Source: Chthonobacter rhizosphaerae (lineage in GTDB: Bacteria; Pseudomonadota; Alphaproteobacteria; Rhizobiales; Pleomorphomonadaceae). From it: a stretch of DNA of 64,000 nucleotides. The notes beneath the pieces were generated by a model. It worked only from the letters and a program-made list of their open reading frames with translations. It did not search any database and had not been told where the DNA came from. Both the position numbers and the translations under genes were made by a program. Below, in pieces: positions 49,126-57,325 of this stretch (position 1 is the first letter of the stretch; each line of letters begins with the position of its first letter). Where the stretch lies: NCBI RefSeq assembly GCF_013839525.1, contig NZ_JACDIS010000001.1, positions 682,001-746,000 of the forward strand. Direction: 5' to 3'.

Positions 49126-51012
49126 TCAGGTCAGGATGCTGCCGAAAAGGTCGGCGCCGCCGGTCGGCGGCGGCAGCCAGGTCTCGTCCGCGTCCGAGCC
49201 TTCCGCCCCGTCGTCGGTCACGAAGGCGACCGTCTCGCTGGCGAGCCCGGGGTCGCCCGGAGGTGCGGCCGGATCGTCGTCCGAGAGGACGAGATTGGCC
49301 TGGATCAGGAGGGAGTCCTCGTAAGCGGCGCCGGCCACGTAGGTCTCGGCCGGGCCGACGTCGATCACCGTGGCCGTGTTGCCGAGTTGGTTGCCGCCCT
49401 CCCCGACCACGGCCGCTCCGGCGGAGACGGCGTCGATGCTGTCGCCGTCGAAGAGCACGTTCACCTGCGCGACCAGGTTGACGTCATAGTAGTCGCCGGA
49501 GACCACGAGCACGGTGAAGACGCCGTCGTCCGTCCCGTTGAACTGCCACCAGGCGGACGGCCCGATGTCGTCGCGCGCCAGCAGGCGGTCGATCACGCCC
49601 TCCATCCCGGCGGTCGGCTGGCCGAAGGCCGCGGCCCCGTACTCGATCACCGAGGCCGTGTTGAGGAGGACGTCGTCGCCCGGACCGCCGGTCGCCCCGT
49701 CGACGCCCGACGGATCGACGATCAGGTTCACCTGGCCGATGATGGTGGCCTTGTGGAACGACCCGGTCACCACGATGAGGTCGTAGCCGCCCGACAGGGC
49801 GTGGAGCGACAGCGCGTTGCCCTGGGTGTTCCCCCCCATGGCCACGTAGGAGGCGCTCGCCCCGCTGGTGGTCTGGAGCACCGTGTCCCCGTCCACCATG
49901 ACGTTGGTCTGGACCAGCGTGGTCACGTCGTAGAGGTCGCCCTCGACCATCTCGACCAGCACCGCGAGGGCGTCCGGCCGACCGGCCGGGTCGAGGACGG
50001 CCGGCAGGGCGCGCTCCTCGAAGCTCGCCACCGCGTGGAGCCCGTCCGCCGGACCGGTCCCTCCGGCCATGCCGGCGAGGAGGCGGGCGGCCATGTCCGC
50101 CGCCCCGTCCACCGCGTCGGCCCGGATGTTGATCTGGACCACCGCCGTGGTGGTGTGATGGTCGCCCTCGACGATCAGCGTCGCGCCCGCCTCGGTCGCG
50201 TCCACCAGCACGGCCGTGTTCTCCAGCCGGTTCCCGCCCGTTTCGATCCGGTGCCCCGGGGCCGGACCATCCGGCCCGGTCCCGTCCGGGTCCGGAAGGC
50301 GGGGGATCGCCGCGCCGGGCGGCGCGAGAACGCCGTCCACGAAGGTCCCGGTCGCGACCGGCGCGCCGTCGTCCTCCCCGGCCGCCGCGGCCTGGTGAGC
50401 CGCGACCGTCGCCACCACGTCGAGCGGCAAGGCGGTCTGCGGCAGGATCGACGGCGCCAGGTCGCCGGCCGCCACGAGGGCCGCCTCGACGACCGCCGTC
50501 GCCTCGGCCGACAGGGCCCCGAAATCGAGCGCGGCCGCGAGGACCGCCTGTCCGGAGAGGATGTCGCCGTCGGTGAGCACGTTCGCCTGGCGGACGAGCA
50601 CCAGGGCGTCGCCGCCGCCGTCCAGGTAGGTCAGCCGGTAGGCGAACCCGGGCCCGGCCTCCACGGCTGGCGCAGGCGTTGAAGACCCACCCGGGTTCGC
50701 CGGCCCGACCACGGGGCCGACCGCCACGACGGGCGGTTCGAAGTGGAAGCCGCCCTGGCGCACGATGTCGACCGCCGCCGGACCGTCCCCGATGCGCGGC
50801 GCCCGCAGTTCTTCGGACGGCAGGTCGGCCACGTCCACGGTCGGCAGCCTGCCCTCGCCCGGATCGGCGAAGACGAGGTCTTGCTCCGCCTGGGGAGCGC
50901 CGGCGAAGTCGGGCCGGGACCGCGCCAGCTCTTCGATCAGGTGGAGGTAGCCGGCGAAATGCCAGATAGCCTCCGTGGCGCCCGTGCTCGTGATCATCCA
51001 GGTCTCCGACAC
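49126..51012 (-). CDS. Uncharacterised repeat protein, probable type I secretion substrate
   Basis: 628 residues; I do not recognise a named family. There is no N-terminal signal peptide (it starts MSETWMITSTGATEAIW). A motif of the form Q-x-N-[VIL]-x3-DGD recurs: RQANVLTDGD (141-150), VQINIRADA (292-300), VQTNVMVDGDT (367-377), GQVNLIVDPSG (426-436), AQVNVLFDGDS (515-525), IQANLVLSDDD (570-580). Between them lie GGN-x4-NTA-x-VI turns at 259, 393 and 540. The C-terminus DLFGSILT is short, acidic-then-hydrophobic, as many type I signals are. The gene precedes the ABC exporter by 63 bases in the same direction. Function as an exported surface or matrix protein is inferred. Confidence 0.75.
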   Translation of the reverse strand: MSETWMITSTGATEAIWHFAGYLHLIEELARSRPDFAGAPQAEQDLVFADPGEGRLPTVDVADLPSEELRAPRIGDGPAAVDIVRQGGFHFEPPVVAVGPVVGPANPGGSSTPAPAVEAGPGFAYRLTYLDGGGDALVLVRQANVLTDGDILSGQAVLAAALDFGALSAEATAVVEAALVAAGDLAPSILPQTALPLDVVATVAAHQAAAAGEDDGAPVATGTFVDGVLAPPGAAIPRLPDPDGTGPDGPAPGHRIETGGNRLENTAVLVDATEAGATLIVEGDHHTTTAVVQINIRADAVDGAADMAARLLAGMAGGTGPADGLHAVASFEERALPAVLDPAGRPDALAVLVEMVEGDLYDVTTLVQTNVMVDGDTVLQTTSGASASYVAMGGNTQGNALSLHALSGGYDLIVVTGSFHKATIIGQVNLIVDPSGVDGATGGPGDDVLLNTASVIEYGAAAFGQPTAGMEGVIDRLLARDDIGPSAWWQFNGTDDGVFTVLVVSGDYYDVNLVAQVNVLFDGDSIDAVSAGAAVVGEGGNQLGNTATVIDVGPAETYVAGAAYEDSLLIQANLVLSDDDPAAPPGDPGLASETVAFVTDDGAEGSDADETWLPPPTGGADLFGSILT

Positions 51013-51103
51013 GCGTCGTTCACCCGCGTCCTCCCGGCCGGGAGGACGCCGCCCGCGCCGGCCTTGGGGCCGGCGCGGGCCGAAGTCAGATGGATCCCAA
51101 GGA

Positions 51104-52258
51104 TCAGGCGTCGTCGCCGATGTCGATGTTGCCGTTGCCGCCCACGAGCGAGGTCTCGACGTTGTTGTACTGGACGTTGGCGCCCATCACGATGTTCTGG
51201 GTGAAGGCCTCCATGGACGAGAGGCCGTCCGCCGTCGTCGACCCGCTGACCGAGCCGTCGTCCTGGTCGATGTTCCCGAGGCCGGACCCGCCGTTGACCG
51301 TGCCGCCGAAGACCGAGCTCGACTGGCCGAAACCGGCCACGTTCGAGACGGTCGGGCTGACGAGGCTGTCGCCGTCGACGAGGCTGCTCACCTGGCTGAT
51401 GTTGAACGAGGTGTCGTTGCCCTCGCCGTTCAGCACGTCCTGGAGGGCGGCGAGGCCGGTGATCGCGGCGGTGCCGTCCAGGTCGATGAAGTCGTCGTCG
51501 CTGTTGTCCAGCTCGAAGGCGAGATCGACGTCCGTGTTGTAGCTGTCCGTCGCGGTGTCGTTGTCCTGGTCGTTATCCTGGTCGTTGTCTTCGTTGAAAC
51601 TGTCGAAGATGTCATTATCCTGCGAGTTGTCCGTATCGTTGTCCTGGTCGTTGTCCTGATTGTAGCTGTCGCTCGTCGCCGTGGTGACGTCGTTGTCCTG
51701 ATCGTTGTCCTGCGAGTTGTCCGTATCGTTATCTTCGTTGAAGCTGTCGAAGATGTCGTTGTCCCAATCGTTGTCATTGTCCTGGGAGTTGTCCGTGTCG
51801 TTGTCCTGGTCGTTGTCCTGATCATGACTGTCCGTGTTGCGGATCCGGGTCGTGATGTCGTTGTCCTGGTCGTTGTCCTGGTTGTTGCTGTTCTCGTTCG
51901 CCGTCAGGGCGAACGACCGCGTCGAGTTGTCGGTCGCCTGGTTGAAGCTGTCGTCGATGTCGTCGTCGCTGTCGTTGTCCTGCGAGTTGTCGGTCGCGAA
52001 CGACTGGGTGTTGCTGGCGTCCGTGATCGTGTCCGTGTCGGAGTTGAAGCTGTCGTCGATGTCGTCGTCGCTGTCGTTGTCTTGCGAGTTGTCGGTCGCG
52101 AACACCTGGTTGGTGCTGGAATCCGTGTTGCTGGTGTCGTCGTCGGAGTTGAAGCTGCTGTCGGTGTTGGCTTCGCTGACCGCCGACGTGGTGTTGACGT
52201 CCCCCGACAGATCGTTGCCGACGTCCATGTCGAGGAGCGAGAGATTGCGTTCAGCCAT
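51104..52258 (-). CDS. Asp/Asn/Gln/Ser-rich low-complexity protein, probable secreted substrate
   Basis: 384 residues, highly acidic. Residues 31-253 are almost wholly D, N, S, Q and T, in runs such as DNSQDNDSDDDIDDSFN and QDNDQDNDTDNSQDND repeated many times. The first 30 residues (MAERNLSLLDMDVGND) and last 130 are ordinary; the latter contain NISQVSSLVDGDSLVS (286-301), matching the DGD motif of the next gene, and end NGNIDIGDDA. No RTX nonapeptide, no signal peptide, no membrane helix. It is the first gene of the four-gene secretion operon, 91 bases before the 628-residue gene, with a divergent regulator upstream. Metal (calcium) binding is plausible from the charge pattern but not shown. 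Confidence 0.75.
   Translation of the reverse strand: MAERNLSLLDMDVGNDLSGDVNTTSAVSEANTDSSFNSDDDTSNTDSSTNQVFATDNSQDNDSDDDIDDSFNSDTDTITDASNTQSFATDNSQDNDSDDDIDDSFNQATDNSTRSFALTANENSNNQDNDQDNDITTRIRNTDSHDQDNDQDNDTDNSQDNDNDWDNDIFDSFNEDNDTDNSQDNDQDNDVTTATSDSYNQDNDQDNDTDNSQDNDIFDSFNEDNDQDNDQDNDTATDSYNTDVDLAFELDNSDDDFIDLDGTAAITGLAALQDVLNGEGNDTSFNISQVSSLVDGDSLVSPTVSNVAGFGQSSSVFGGTVNGGSGLGNIDQDDGSVSGSTTADGLSSMEAFTQNIVMGANVQYNNVETSLVGGNGNIDIGDDA
51540..52110. repeat. Degenerate tandem repeat coding Asp/Asn-rich protein segment
   Basis: The DNA itself repeats imperfectly, with recurring GTTGTCCTG(G/C) and GTCGTTGTC units on the plus strand, some in near-identical blocks of about 54-70 bases (for example around 51596 and 51736, and around 51946 and 52056). 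Repeats of this kind change length by slippage and recombination. Confidence 0.7.
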
Positions 52259-52783
52259 GATGCGTCTCCGAAGGAGCTAGGACGCACGTCGTCTCCGCTG
52301 CCGCCGATCTTCTCCGCCGGCGACCTCCGGAGCGTTCGTGCTCGCGTGATGGATTTCTGGAGTGGTTTCGGGTCGGGGCGCGCGCGGCCGTCGGACGGGC
52401 GCGCCGGGTGTCATGCGGATGGACGGCCGGGTCTTCTCCCCTGTCTGGAACGCCCCTGTCCCGCCGAGCCTTCGGCAACCGCTGATCGCACCGCAGCAGA
52501 GCACCGTCGGCATTGCTTCAAATTGCGACCGGGGCTTCCCCGGTCGCCGATTGTCGTTTGCTGCAGATCTCAGGAACGAAAGCACAGGTCATCTATTGCT
52601 GCGCAAAAACGCAGCCGACCAAGGATAAAACTCGCACAGTAAGATTGCTTCTGCTCCGTGAGCAGCTAATCGGATCGATTCGTTTCTGTCGAATTCTTCC
52701 CCGTGATGCAATCAATGGTTAATGATTGATTAAAGAAGCGTCAAGGTGTAAAAGAAATACCCAATTCCGCGAGGCATATTGCC
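52259..52783. other. AT-rich intergenic region between divergent zinc-ribbon and Asp/Asn-rich genes
   Basis: About 525 bases with no gene. Base composition falls sharply over 52540-52780 relative to neighbours, and this part holds a palindrome (52710-52733). It must contain promoters for both divergent units. The drop in GC and the adjoining transposase-like gene hint at horizontal acquisition of the block. Confidence 0.6.
52710..52733. promoter_or_regulatory. AT-rich inverted repeat, candidate operator
   Basis: AATCAAT (52710-52716) is a perfect inverted repeat of ATTGATT (52725-52731) with an 8-base centre; an overlapping TTAAT-GATTG-ATTAA palindrome (52719-52733) lies in it. It is about 50 bases upstream of the zinc-ribbon gene, a suitable operator position. 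Confidence 0.5.
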
Positions 52784-53464
52784 ATGAATGTATTTCACGT
52801 ACCCACGACGGGACGGCGGGATTTCACCTTCGCCCACTCCTGGACGGCGCCGCCCGCGTCCACGTCTCCCTGCTTCCACGACGAAGAGGCCGCGCACGCC
52901 TATGTGGAGGCGCGGCTCTGGGGTGACGCGCCGGTCTGCCCTCATTGCGGGAGCGTCGGCCGCTCGGGACGGATGTGCGGCGCGACCACCCGGATCGGCG
53001 CCTACAAGTGCTACACCTGCCGCAAGCCGTTCACCGTCAAGGTCGGCACCCCGCTGGAGGGCAGCCACGTGCCCCTGCACCGGTGGCTGCAGGCCCTCCA
53101 CCTCGTGGCGCAATCCCGTCCGGTGATCGGCAGCACCGATCTCCACCGGGTTCTCGGCGTCACCCTGAAGACGGCGGCATCGATGGCGCGCCGGATCGGC
53201 GGGCCGGACCCGGCGTCCGGGGAGGAGGGCGACGGCCGACCCGCGCGCCGGCTGCGCCTGGCGGCAACGCGCGCCGGCCGGAACCCGGCCGTTCCGCAGG
53301 ATGGCGAGGGCGGCCCGGACGAACGCGCCGACCGGTCCGCCGAGCCAGGGTCCGCCTGCCGGCGCCAGTCGGCCGTCTATCTCGCGGCGGTGGCCGACCA
53401 CCGCTGCGGCGAACCGGACGAGCGCTTCGACGAGGCGTTCCGCCGCTTCCTGTCGGCCGGCTGA
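52784..53464 (+). CDS. IS1595-type transposase zinc-ribbon protein lacking a DDE domain
   Basis: 226 residues. An N-terminal zinc ribbon CPHCGSVGRSG ... YKCYTCRKPFTVKVGTPLEGSHVPLHRWLQALHLV is the IS1595 transposase N-terminal domain, including the following helix. Then comes a helix-turn-helix-like STDLHRVLGVTLKTAASMARRI. A DDE catalytic domain is absent; the remaining 90 residues are Arg/Gly-rich with no recognised fold. No terminal inverted repeats flank it. It is probably a transposase-derived DNA-binding regulator, or a decayed element. It is divergent from the secretion operon. Confidence 0.72.
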   Translation: MNVFHVPTTGRRDFTFAHSWTAPPASTSPCFHDEEAAHAYVEARLWGDAPVCPHCGSVGRSGRMCGATTRIGAYKCYTCRKPFTVKVGTPLEGSHVPLHRWLQALHLVAQSRPVIGSTDLHRVLGVTLKTAASMARRIGGPDPASGEEGDGRPARRLRLAATRAGRNPAVPQDGEGGPDERADRSAEPGSACRRQSAVYLAAVADHRCGEPDERFDEAFRRFLSAG

Positions 53465-53492
53465 CGCCGAACGTCGGCCGGCTGAGGGCGGT

Positions 53493-54026
53493 TCACCGGC
53501 CGCCGCCGACCCGGCAGGCGGCGAGGTGCGTCTCGGCGGCCGCCTCGAACGTGGCCTCCCAGACAGCGAGCGCGTCGGCGAGCGCGTCGGCTCCGCCGCC
53601 GGCCGGGCCCGCCTCCGCCACCTGGGCGACGATCCGGACCCAGTCGCCGCCTGCCGAAAGGAGCGGGTCCACGCTCGTGCCGGTCAGCGCCTCGAACACC
53701 GAGACGGCGTCGGCGCAGCCCGCCGAGAAGGCCGGATGGGAGGACAGGGACAGGCCGATGATGTCGGACCCGATCAGATCGTCCTCCACGGCGCTCAGCC
53801 GCCGCCACGCCCGGGTCTGCACCGACGCGAGCCGGTCGGATCCGAGCGGCCCCACCGCCCGCGTCGCCACCAGCGCGATCAGGAGGCCCAGATGACCAAC
53901 CGCATAGGGCTCCAGGAAGAAGCCGTCCGGCAGCGCCGGCAACCGGGCGCGCGTATGGGCGACGAGCGGCGCGAGGGTGTCCACCGCGGCCCGGTAGGCT
54001 CTGCGCTGGCGCCCGAAGCAGATCAT
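53493..54026 (-). CDS. Uncharacterised protein, 177 residues
   Basis: Helical protein beginning MICFGRQRRAYRAAVDTLAPLVAHTRARLPALPDGFFLEPYAVGHLGLLIALVATRAVG; I recognise no family. Start 54026 has GGGAGCG upstream; the open frame to 54836 crosses a divergent gene and is not coding. It is divergent from the HEPN-like gene with about 110 bases between, and its 3' end faces the zinc-ribbon gene. Confidence 0.65.
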   Translation of the reverse strand: MICFGRQRRAYRAAVDTLAPLVAHTRARLPALPDGFFLEPYAVGHLGLLIALVATRAVGPLGSDRLASVQTRAWRRLSAVEDDLIGSDIIGLSLSSHPAFSAGCADAVSVFEALTGTSVDPLLSAGGDWVRIVAQVAEAGPAGGGADALADALAVWEATFEAAAETHLAACRVGGGR

Positions 54027-54137
54027 GGGGTCGCTCCCGCATGGCCGGCGGCCCGCCGCGGTCCGCCGGACCGCCGCGCCGCCCATACGCCGAACGGCGC
54101 ACCGACCGTCCGGTTCGCCGTCGCCCGGAGGTGACCG

Positions 54138-54737
54138 ATGTCCCGCCTGCCGCCCCGTCCCCGGTTCGAGAGCATCGAGGCGAGCGCCCGCCGGACCGCC
54201 GATCGGCGCACCGGCATCCTGGCTCTCGTCGGCAATCTGGTGTTCGCATGGTCCAACAACGAGAGCCTGTTCATCTATGCCCTGATGGTGCTCGCCCGGA
54301 CCGACGAGGCGGCGGCGGCCATCATCTTCGGCACCCTCAACACCACCCGCGCGAGGCTCGACCTCGTCCAGCGGCTCGCCAAGGCGCGCCTGCGCGATCC
54401 GCGCCTCGCCGCCGAGCTGGACGCGCTGATCGACGCCTTCAACGACGCCACGCGGCTGCGGAACGAGCTGATCCACTCCATGTACATGGTGGACGAGCAC
54501 GGCGACATCACCCACACCAATTCCATGAAGATCCAGGAGCGCCGGGGCGAGGTCCGGTTCGGCGCGGTGAAACCCATGAGCGGCGAGCGCATTGAGGAGA
54601 TCCAGGCGGCGATCCTGGACCTCTGCCGCCTGAACCGGACCTTCTGGGATCTCCTGCCCCGCCTGGAGGCCGCCATGGAGGCGGGCGAGACCGGCACGGC
54701 CCCGCACCCGCTGCCCCGCCCGCCGCCGGGCGGATGA
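54138..54737 (+). CDS. HEPN-like uncharacterised protein
   Basis: 199 residues, mainly helical, with a strong GGAGGT ribosome site. It contains TRLRNELIHSMYMVD near residues 110-125, which fits the R-x4-H catalytic motif of HEPN ribonucleases (RNELIH). The preceding helices (NTTRARLDLVQRLAKARL, LDALIDAFNDA) fit a HEPN bundle. HEPN proteins occur in toxin-antitoxin and antiviral modules, but also in other roles. No adjacent MNT nucleotidyltransferase is visible. Confidence 0.6.
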   Translation: MSRLPPRPRFESIEASARRTADRRTGILALVGNLVFAWSNNESLFIYALMVLARTDEAAAAIIFGTLNTTRARLDLVQRLAKARLRDPRLAAELDALIDAFNDATRLRNELIHSMYMVDEHGDITHTNSMKIQERRGEVRFGAVKPMSGERIEEIQAAILDLCRLNRTFWDLLPRLEAAMEAGETGTAPHPLPRPPPGG

Positions 54738-54986
54738 GGCAGGTGCGACGTGGCGTTGCTTGCCTGTATTTTCCCCGAACAAGAGAACCTGAGGAAAAAC
54801 AGGTAAGATGAACAAGACATAGGGCGATGCAGACATGGCATCGAGTCTTCGACTTTAACCAACGGCGCATTTCCGCCTCGCCGGATCGCCCCAAAACATC
54901 CGCATACCGGAAAATACTCTTGCAAGCCGATGTGACGGCACGCTTTGATGGTCCATCATTTGATGAGGGTGTGGGGCACTTCCATC

Positions 54987-55982
54987 ATGACCGATCATCC
55001 GTTGCCGTTGGTGGCCGTCGTCACGCCCGTGTACGACGGCGAGACCTTCATCGCGCGCGCTCTGACGAGCGTGCAGCGGCAGACCTATCCGAACATCGTC
55101 CACGTGGTTCTCGACAACGCGTGCCGGGACCGCACGCCGGAGATCGTCGCCGGCTTCGTCGGCGGCAGGGTGCCGGTCCGCGTGGTTCGCAACGAACGCA
55201 CGCTGGACCAGGTGTCCAACTGGAACAAGGCCATGGGCCTCGTCCCGGAGGAGGCCCGCTACGCCAAGCTCCTGTGCGCCGACGACTGGATGGAGGACGA
55301 CGCCATCGAGAAGCTCGTCGCGGTCGCCATCGCCGACCCGGAGATCGACTACGTGGGCGCCATGGACCAGGTGGACGGCATCGTGATGCGCAACGGGCTC
55401 GACCCGAACCAGCGCGTCTACACCGGCGCCGAGTTCACCCGGCTGGCGCTCGCCGGTCGCGCCCACTGCCACCCGTGGGCCCATATGTTCTTCCAGCTCC
55501 GGCCGGGCCTGACCCGCGATCCGTTCGATCCGGCGCGCTTTCCCGGCATCGACGCCGACTTCGTCCTCCGCGCCCTCACGGACCGCAAGGTGGCGATGAT
55601 CCAGGAGCCGATCTATCACTCCCACGAGGGCGACGAGACCGTGACCCGGAAGCTCGGCGGGACCCAGCCGTTCGAGTTCACCAATTTCGAGCGCACCCTC
55701 CTCCACGGCCGGCGCGCGCTGAACCCGGACGCCTATGAGGAGGCGATGCGGTTGGGCCTCCTGCACCTGAAGCGGTGCATGCTCGTCTGGACCGCCCGCG
55801 GCGAGATCCGCCAGGCGGCGGCCGTGCGCGAGGGCCTCGCCCGGCACGGGATCGTGGTGACGCCGCTTGATCTCGCCTGGACGCTCGTCGGCTGGGCCGG
55901 CCGGATCATCGAGAAGCGGACCGTCCGTCTCCTCCGGTCCACGGATCCGTCCCCGCCTCCAAGGGCCGGCGCCGGCCCGTGA
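54987..55982 (+). CDS. Family 2 glycosyltransferase
   Basis: 331 residues with a GT-A fold: VVTPVYDGETFIARALTSVQRQTYPNIVHVVLDNACRDRTPEI at the N-terminus, the DxD-type acidic pair in LLCADDWMEDDAIEKL, and LPGIDADFVLRAL in the later part. The sugar and acceptor are unknown. Start 54987 is the best-placed ATG; TTG 54945 and ATG 54948 are in frame. A second GT2 gene follows. Confidence 0.85.
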   Translation: MTDHPLPLVAVVTPVYDGETFIARALTSVQRQTYPNIVHVVLDNACRDRTPEIVAGFVGGRVPVRVVRNERTLDQVSNWNKAMGLVPEEARYAKLLCADDWMEDDAIEKLVAVAIADPEIDYVGAMDQVDGIVMRNGLDPNQRVYTGAEFTRLALAGRAHCHPWAHMFFQLRPGLTRDPFDPARFPGIDADFVLRALTDRKVAMIQEPIYHSHEGDETVTRKLGGTQPFEFTNFERTLLHGRRALNPDAYEEAMRLGLLHLKRCMLVWTARGEIRQAAAVREGLARHGIVVTPLDLAWTLVGWAGRIIEKRTVRLLRSTDPSPPPRAGAGP

Positions 55983-56284
55983 CCGGCCGCCGCCGCGGTC
56001 AAGCATCTGCCGAACTCCATCCGGGGGGCTTGTCGACCTGACGGAGACGTCAGGTCGACAAGAGTCGCCCCAGATTCAACAAGCTGGAGCATTCTCCCGG
56101 CGATCAGGTCGTGCACCTTGATCGGAGAATGCCCTGGCGCCGCCCGCGTGGGCGCGATAGCTTCACCGCGCTCGGCGTCGGCCGCCGCCCGCGAGGCGAC
56201 GATCCGTCGACGCCCGCACGGGCGCCTCCCCGGGACCGACCGCCGCGGACGCCCGCCGGCCCGCAGATCCAGGCGACACAGCGC
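55983..56284. other. Gap between the two glycosyltransferase genes
   Basis: About 300 bases. The centre (56028-56134) is a reversed copy of the double-hairpin repeat. Outside it I see only GC-rich sequence; the long open frame from 56111 is read-through into the next gene. Confidence 0.6.
56028..56134 (-). repeat. Dispersed double-hairpin repeat, copy 3 (reversed)
   Basis: TTGTCGACCTGAC (56030-56042) pairs with GTCAGGTCGACAA (56049-56061), a 13-bp perfect stem. Then GGAGCATTCTC ... GAGAATGCC and GATCAGGT ... ACCTTGATC follow. The order is the reverse of copies 1 and 2. Confidence 0.85.
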
Positions 56285-57274
56285 ATGAAGCATATCTCGG
56301 TGATCATTCCCTTCTACCAGAAGGAAGCCGGCCTCCTTGCCAAGGCCCTCCGATCGATCGAGAAGCAGACCGTCGCGGACGGATGGTCCGTCGAGGTCAT
56401 CGTGGTGGACGACCAGTCGCCCGTCCCGGCAGCCGACGAAGTGGCCGGGTTCCGCCCTTCCGACCTCGCCGTCCGGGTCGTCCGCCAGCCGAACGGCGGC
56501 GCCGGCGCCGCGCGCAACCGCGGTCTCGACGAGGCGGGAGACGCCACGCTGGTGGCCTTCCTGGATTCAGACGACGCATGGCCGGAGGATCACCTGGCGC
56601 GGGCCGTGGCGGCCGCCGAGGCCGGCTGCGACATCTACTTCTGCGACAACCGGCGCGAAGGCTTTCACGATGCCTACCTGGATGAGCGCGCGCCCCTGAC
56701 GGCCGCGCTCGTCAGAACGGCGCCGCGCGGCCCGGGCGGCGTCCACCTGGACGCCCAAGACCTGTTCGGCCTCGTCGTCCGGGAGTTCCCCACCCAGCTC
56801 TCCACCCTCGCCTACCGGCGCGCGATCGCCCCCGGCCTGCGGTTCGAGTCCAGCCTGCGAAACGCCGGCGAGGACGTGCTCTTCGTGGCCGCGCTGGTCC
56901 AGGCCGCCGGCCGGGTCTGCTTCGGCGAGGGCAGCGCGGTCACCTGCGGGGCCGGCGTCAACGTCTTCTTCAGCAATCTCGATTGGAACAACCCGGCGCT
57001 GCTCGCCATCAAGCACGACCAGATCCGCTGCGAGCTGATCGCCCGGCGCGTCGACGGTCTGTCGCCCGCCGCCCGCCAGCACCTGGAGGCGTCGCTCCAG
57101 GAGCATCGGGTGGAGTTCGCCACGCTCCTCCTCAAGGCGCTGCACGCCCGACGGCCGGACGCCCTGCCGTCCGCCCGCTCGATCATCGCGGCGGACCCGT
57201 CGGCCGTCGTGTGGCTGCCCGCCCGCATCGGCCAGGTCGCCTTCCGGGCGTTGTGGCGCAAGGTCGCCGCCTGA
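56285..57274 (+). CDS. Family 2 glycosyltransferase (second)
   Basis: 329 residues starting MKHISVIIPFYQKEAGLLAKALRSIEKQ, with VEVIVVDDQSPVPAADEV, PNGGAGAARNRGLDEAG and VAFLDSDDAWPEDHLARAVA, the canonical GT2 blocks including the DSDD acidic motif. Later AGEDVLFVAALVQAAGR holds the probable catalytic Asp. Acceptor unknown. The ATG at 56285 fits the family N-terminus; the ribosome site is weak. Confidence 0.88.
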   Translation: MKHISVIIPFYQKEAGLLAKALRSIEKQTVADGWSVEVIVVDDQSPVPAADEVAGFRPSDLAVRVVRQPNGGAGAARNRGLDEAGDATLVAFLDSDDAWPEDHLARAVAAAEAGCDIYFCDNRREGFHDAYLDERAPLTAALVRTAPRGPGGVHLDAQDLFGLVVREFPTQLSTLAYRRAIAPGLRFESSLRNAGEDVLFVAALVQAAGRVCFGEGSAVTCGAGVNVFFSNLDWNNPALLAIKHDQIRCELIARRVDGLSPAARQHLEASLQEHRVEFATLLLKALHARRPDALPSARSIIAADPSAVVWLPARIGQVAFRALWRKVAA

Positions 57275-57325
57275 TCCGGCCGCGCCGCTGCCGGAGCCGA
57301 CGTTCGGGTCCGGCGGCTCGGGGCT

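Noticed and set aside
49126-51012. RTX toxin or RTX adhesin
   Set aside because: No GGxGxDxUx nonapeptides are present in either predicted substrate; the repeats are of another kind.
52784-53464. Intact IS1595 insertion sequence
   Set aside because: The catalytic domain and terminal inverted repeats are missing, and there is no target-site duplication I can see.
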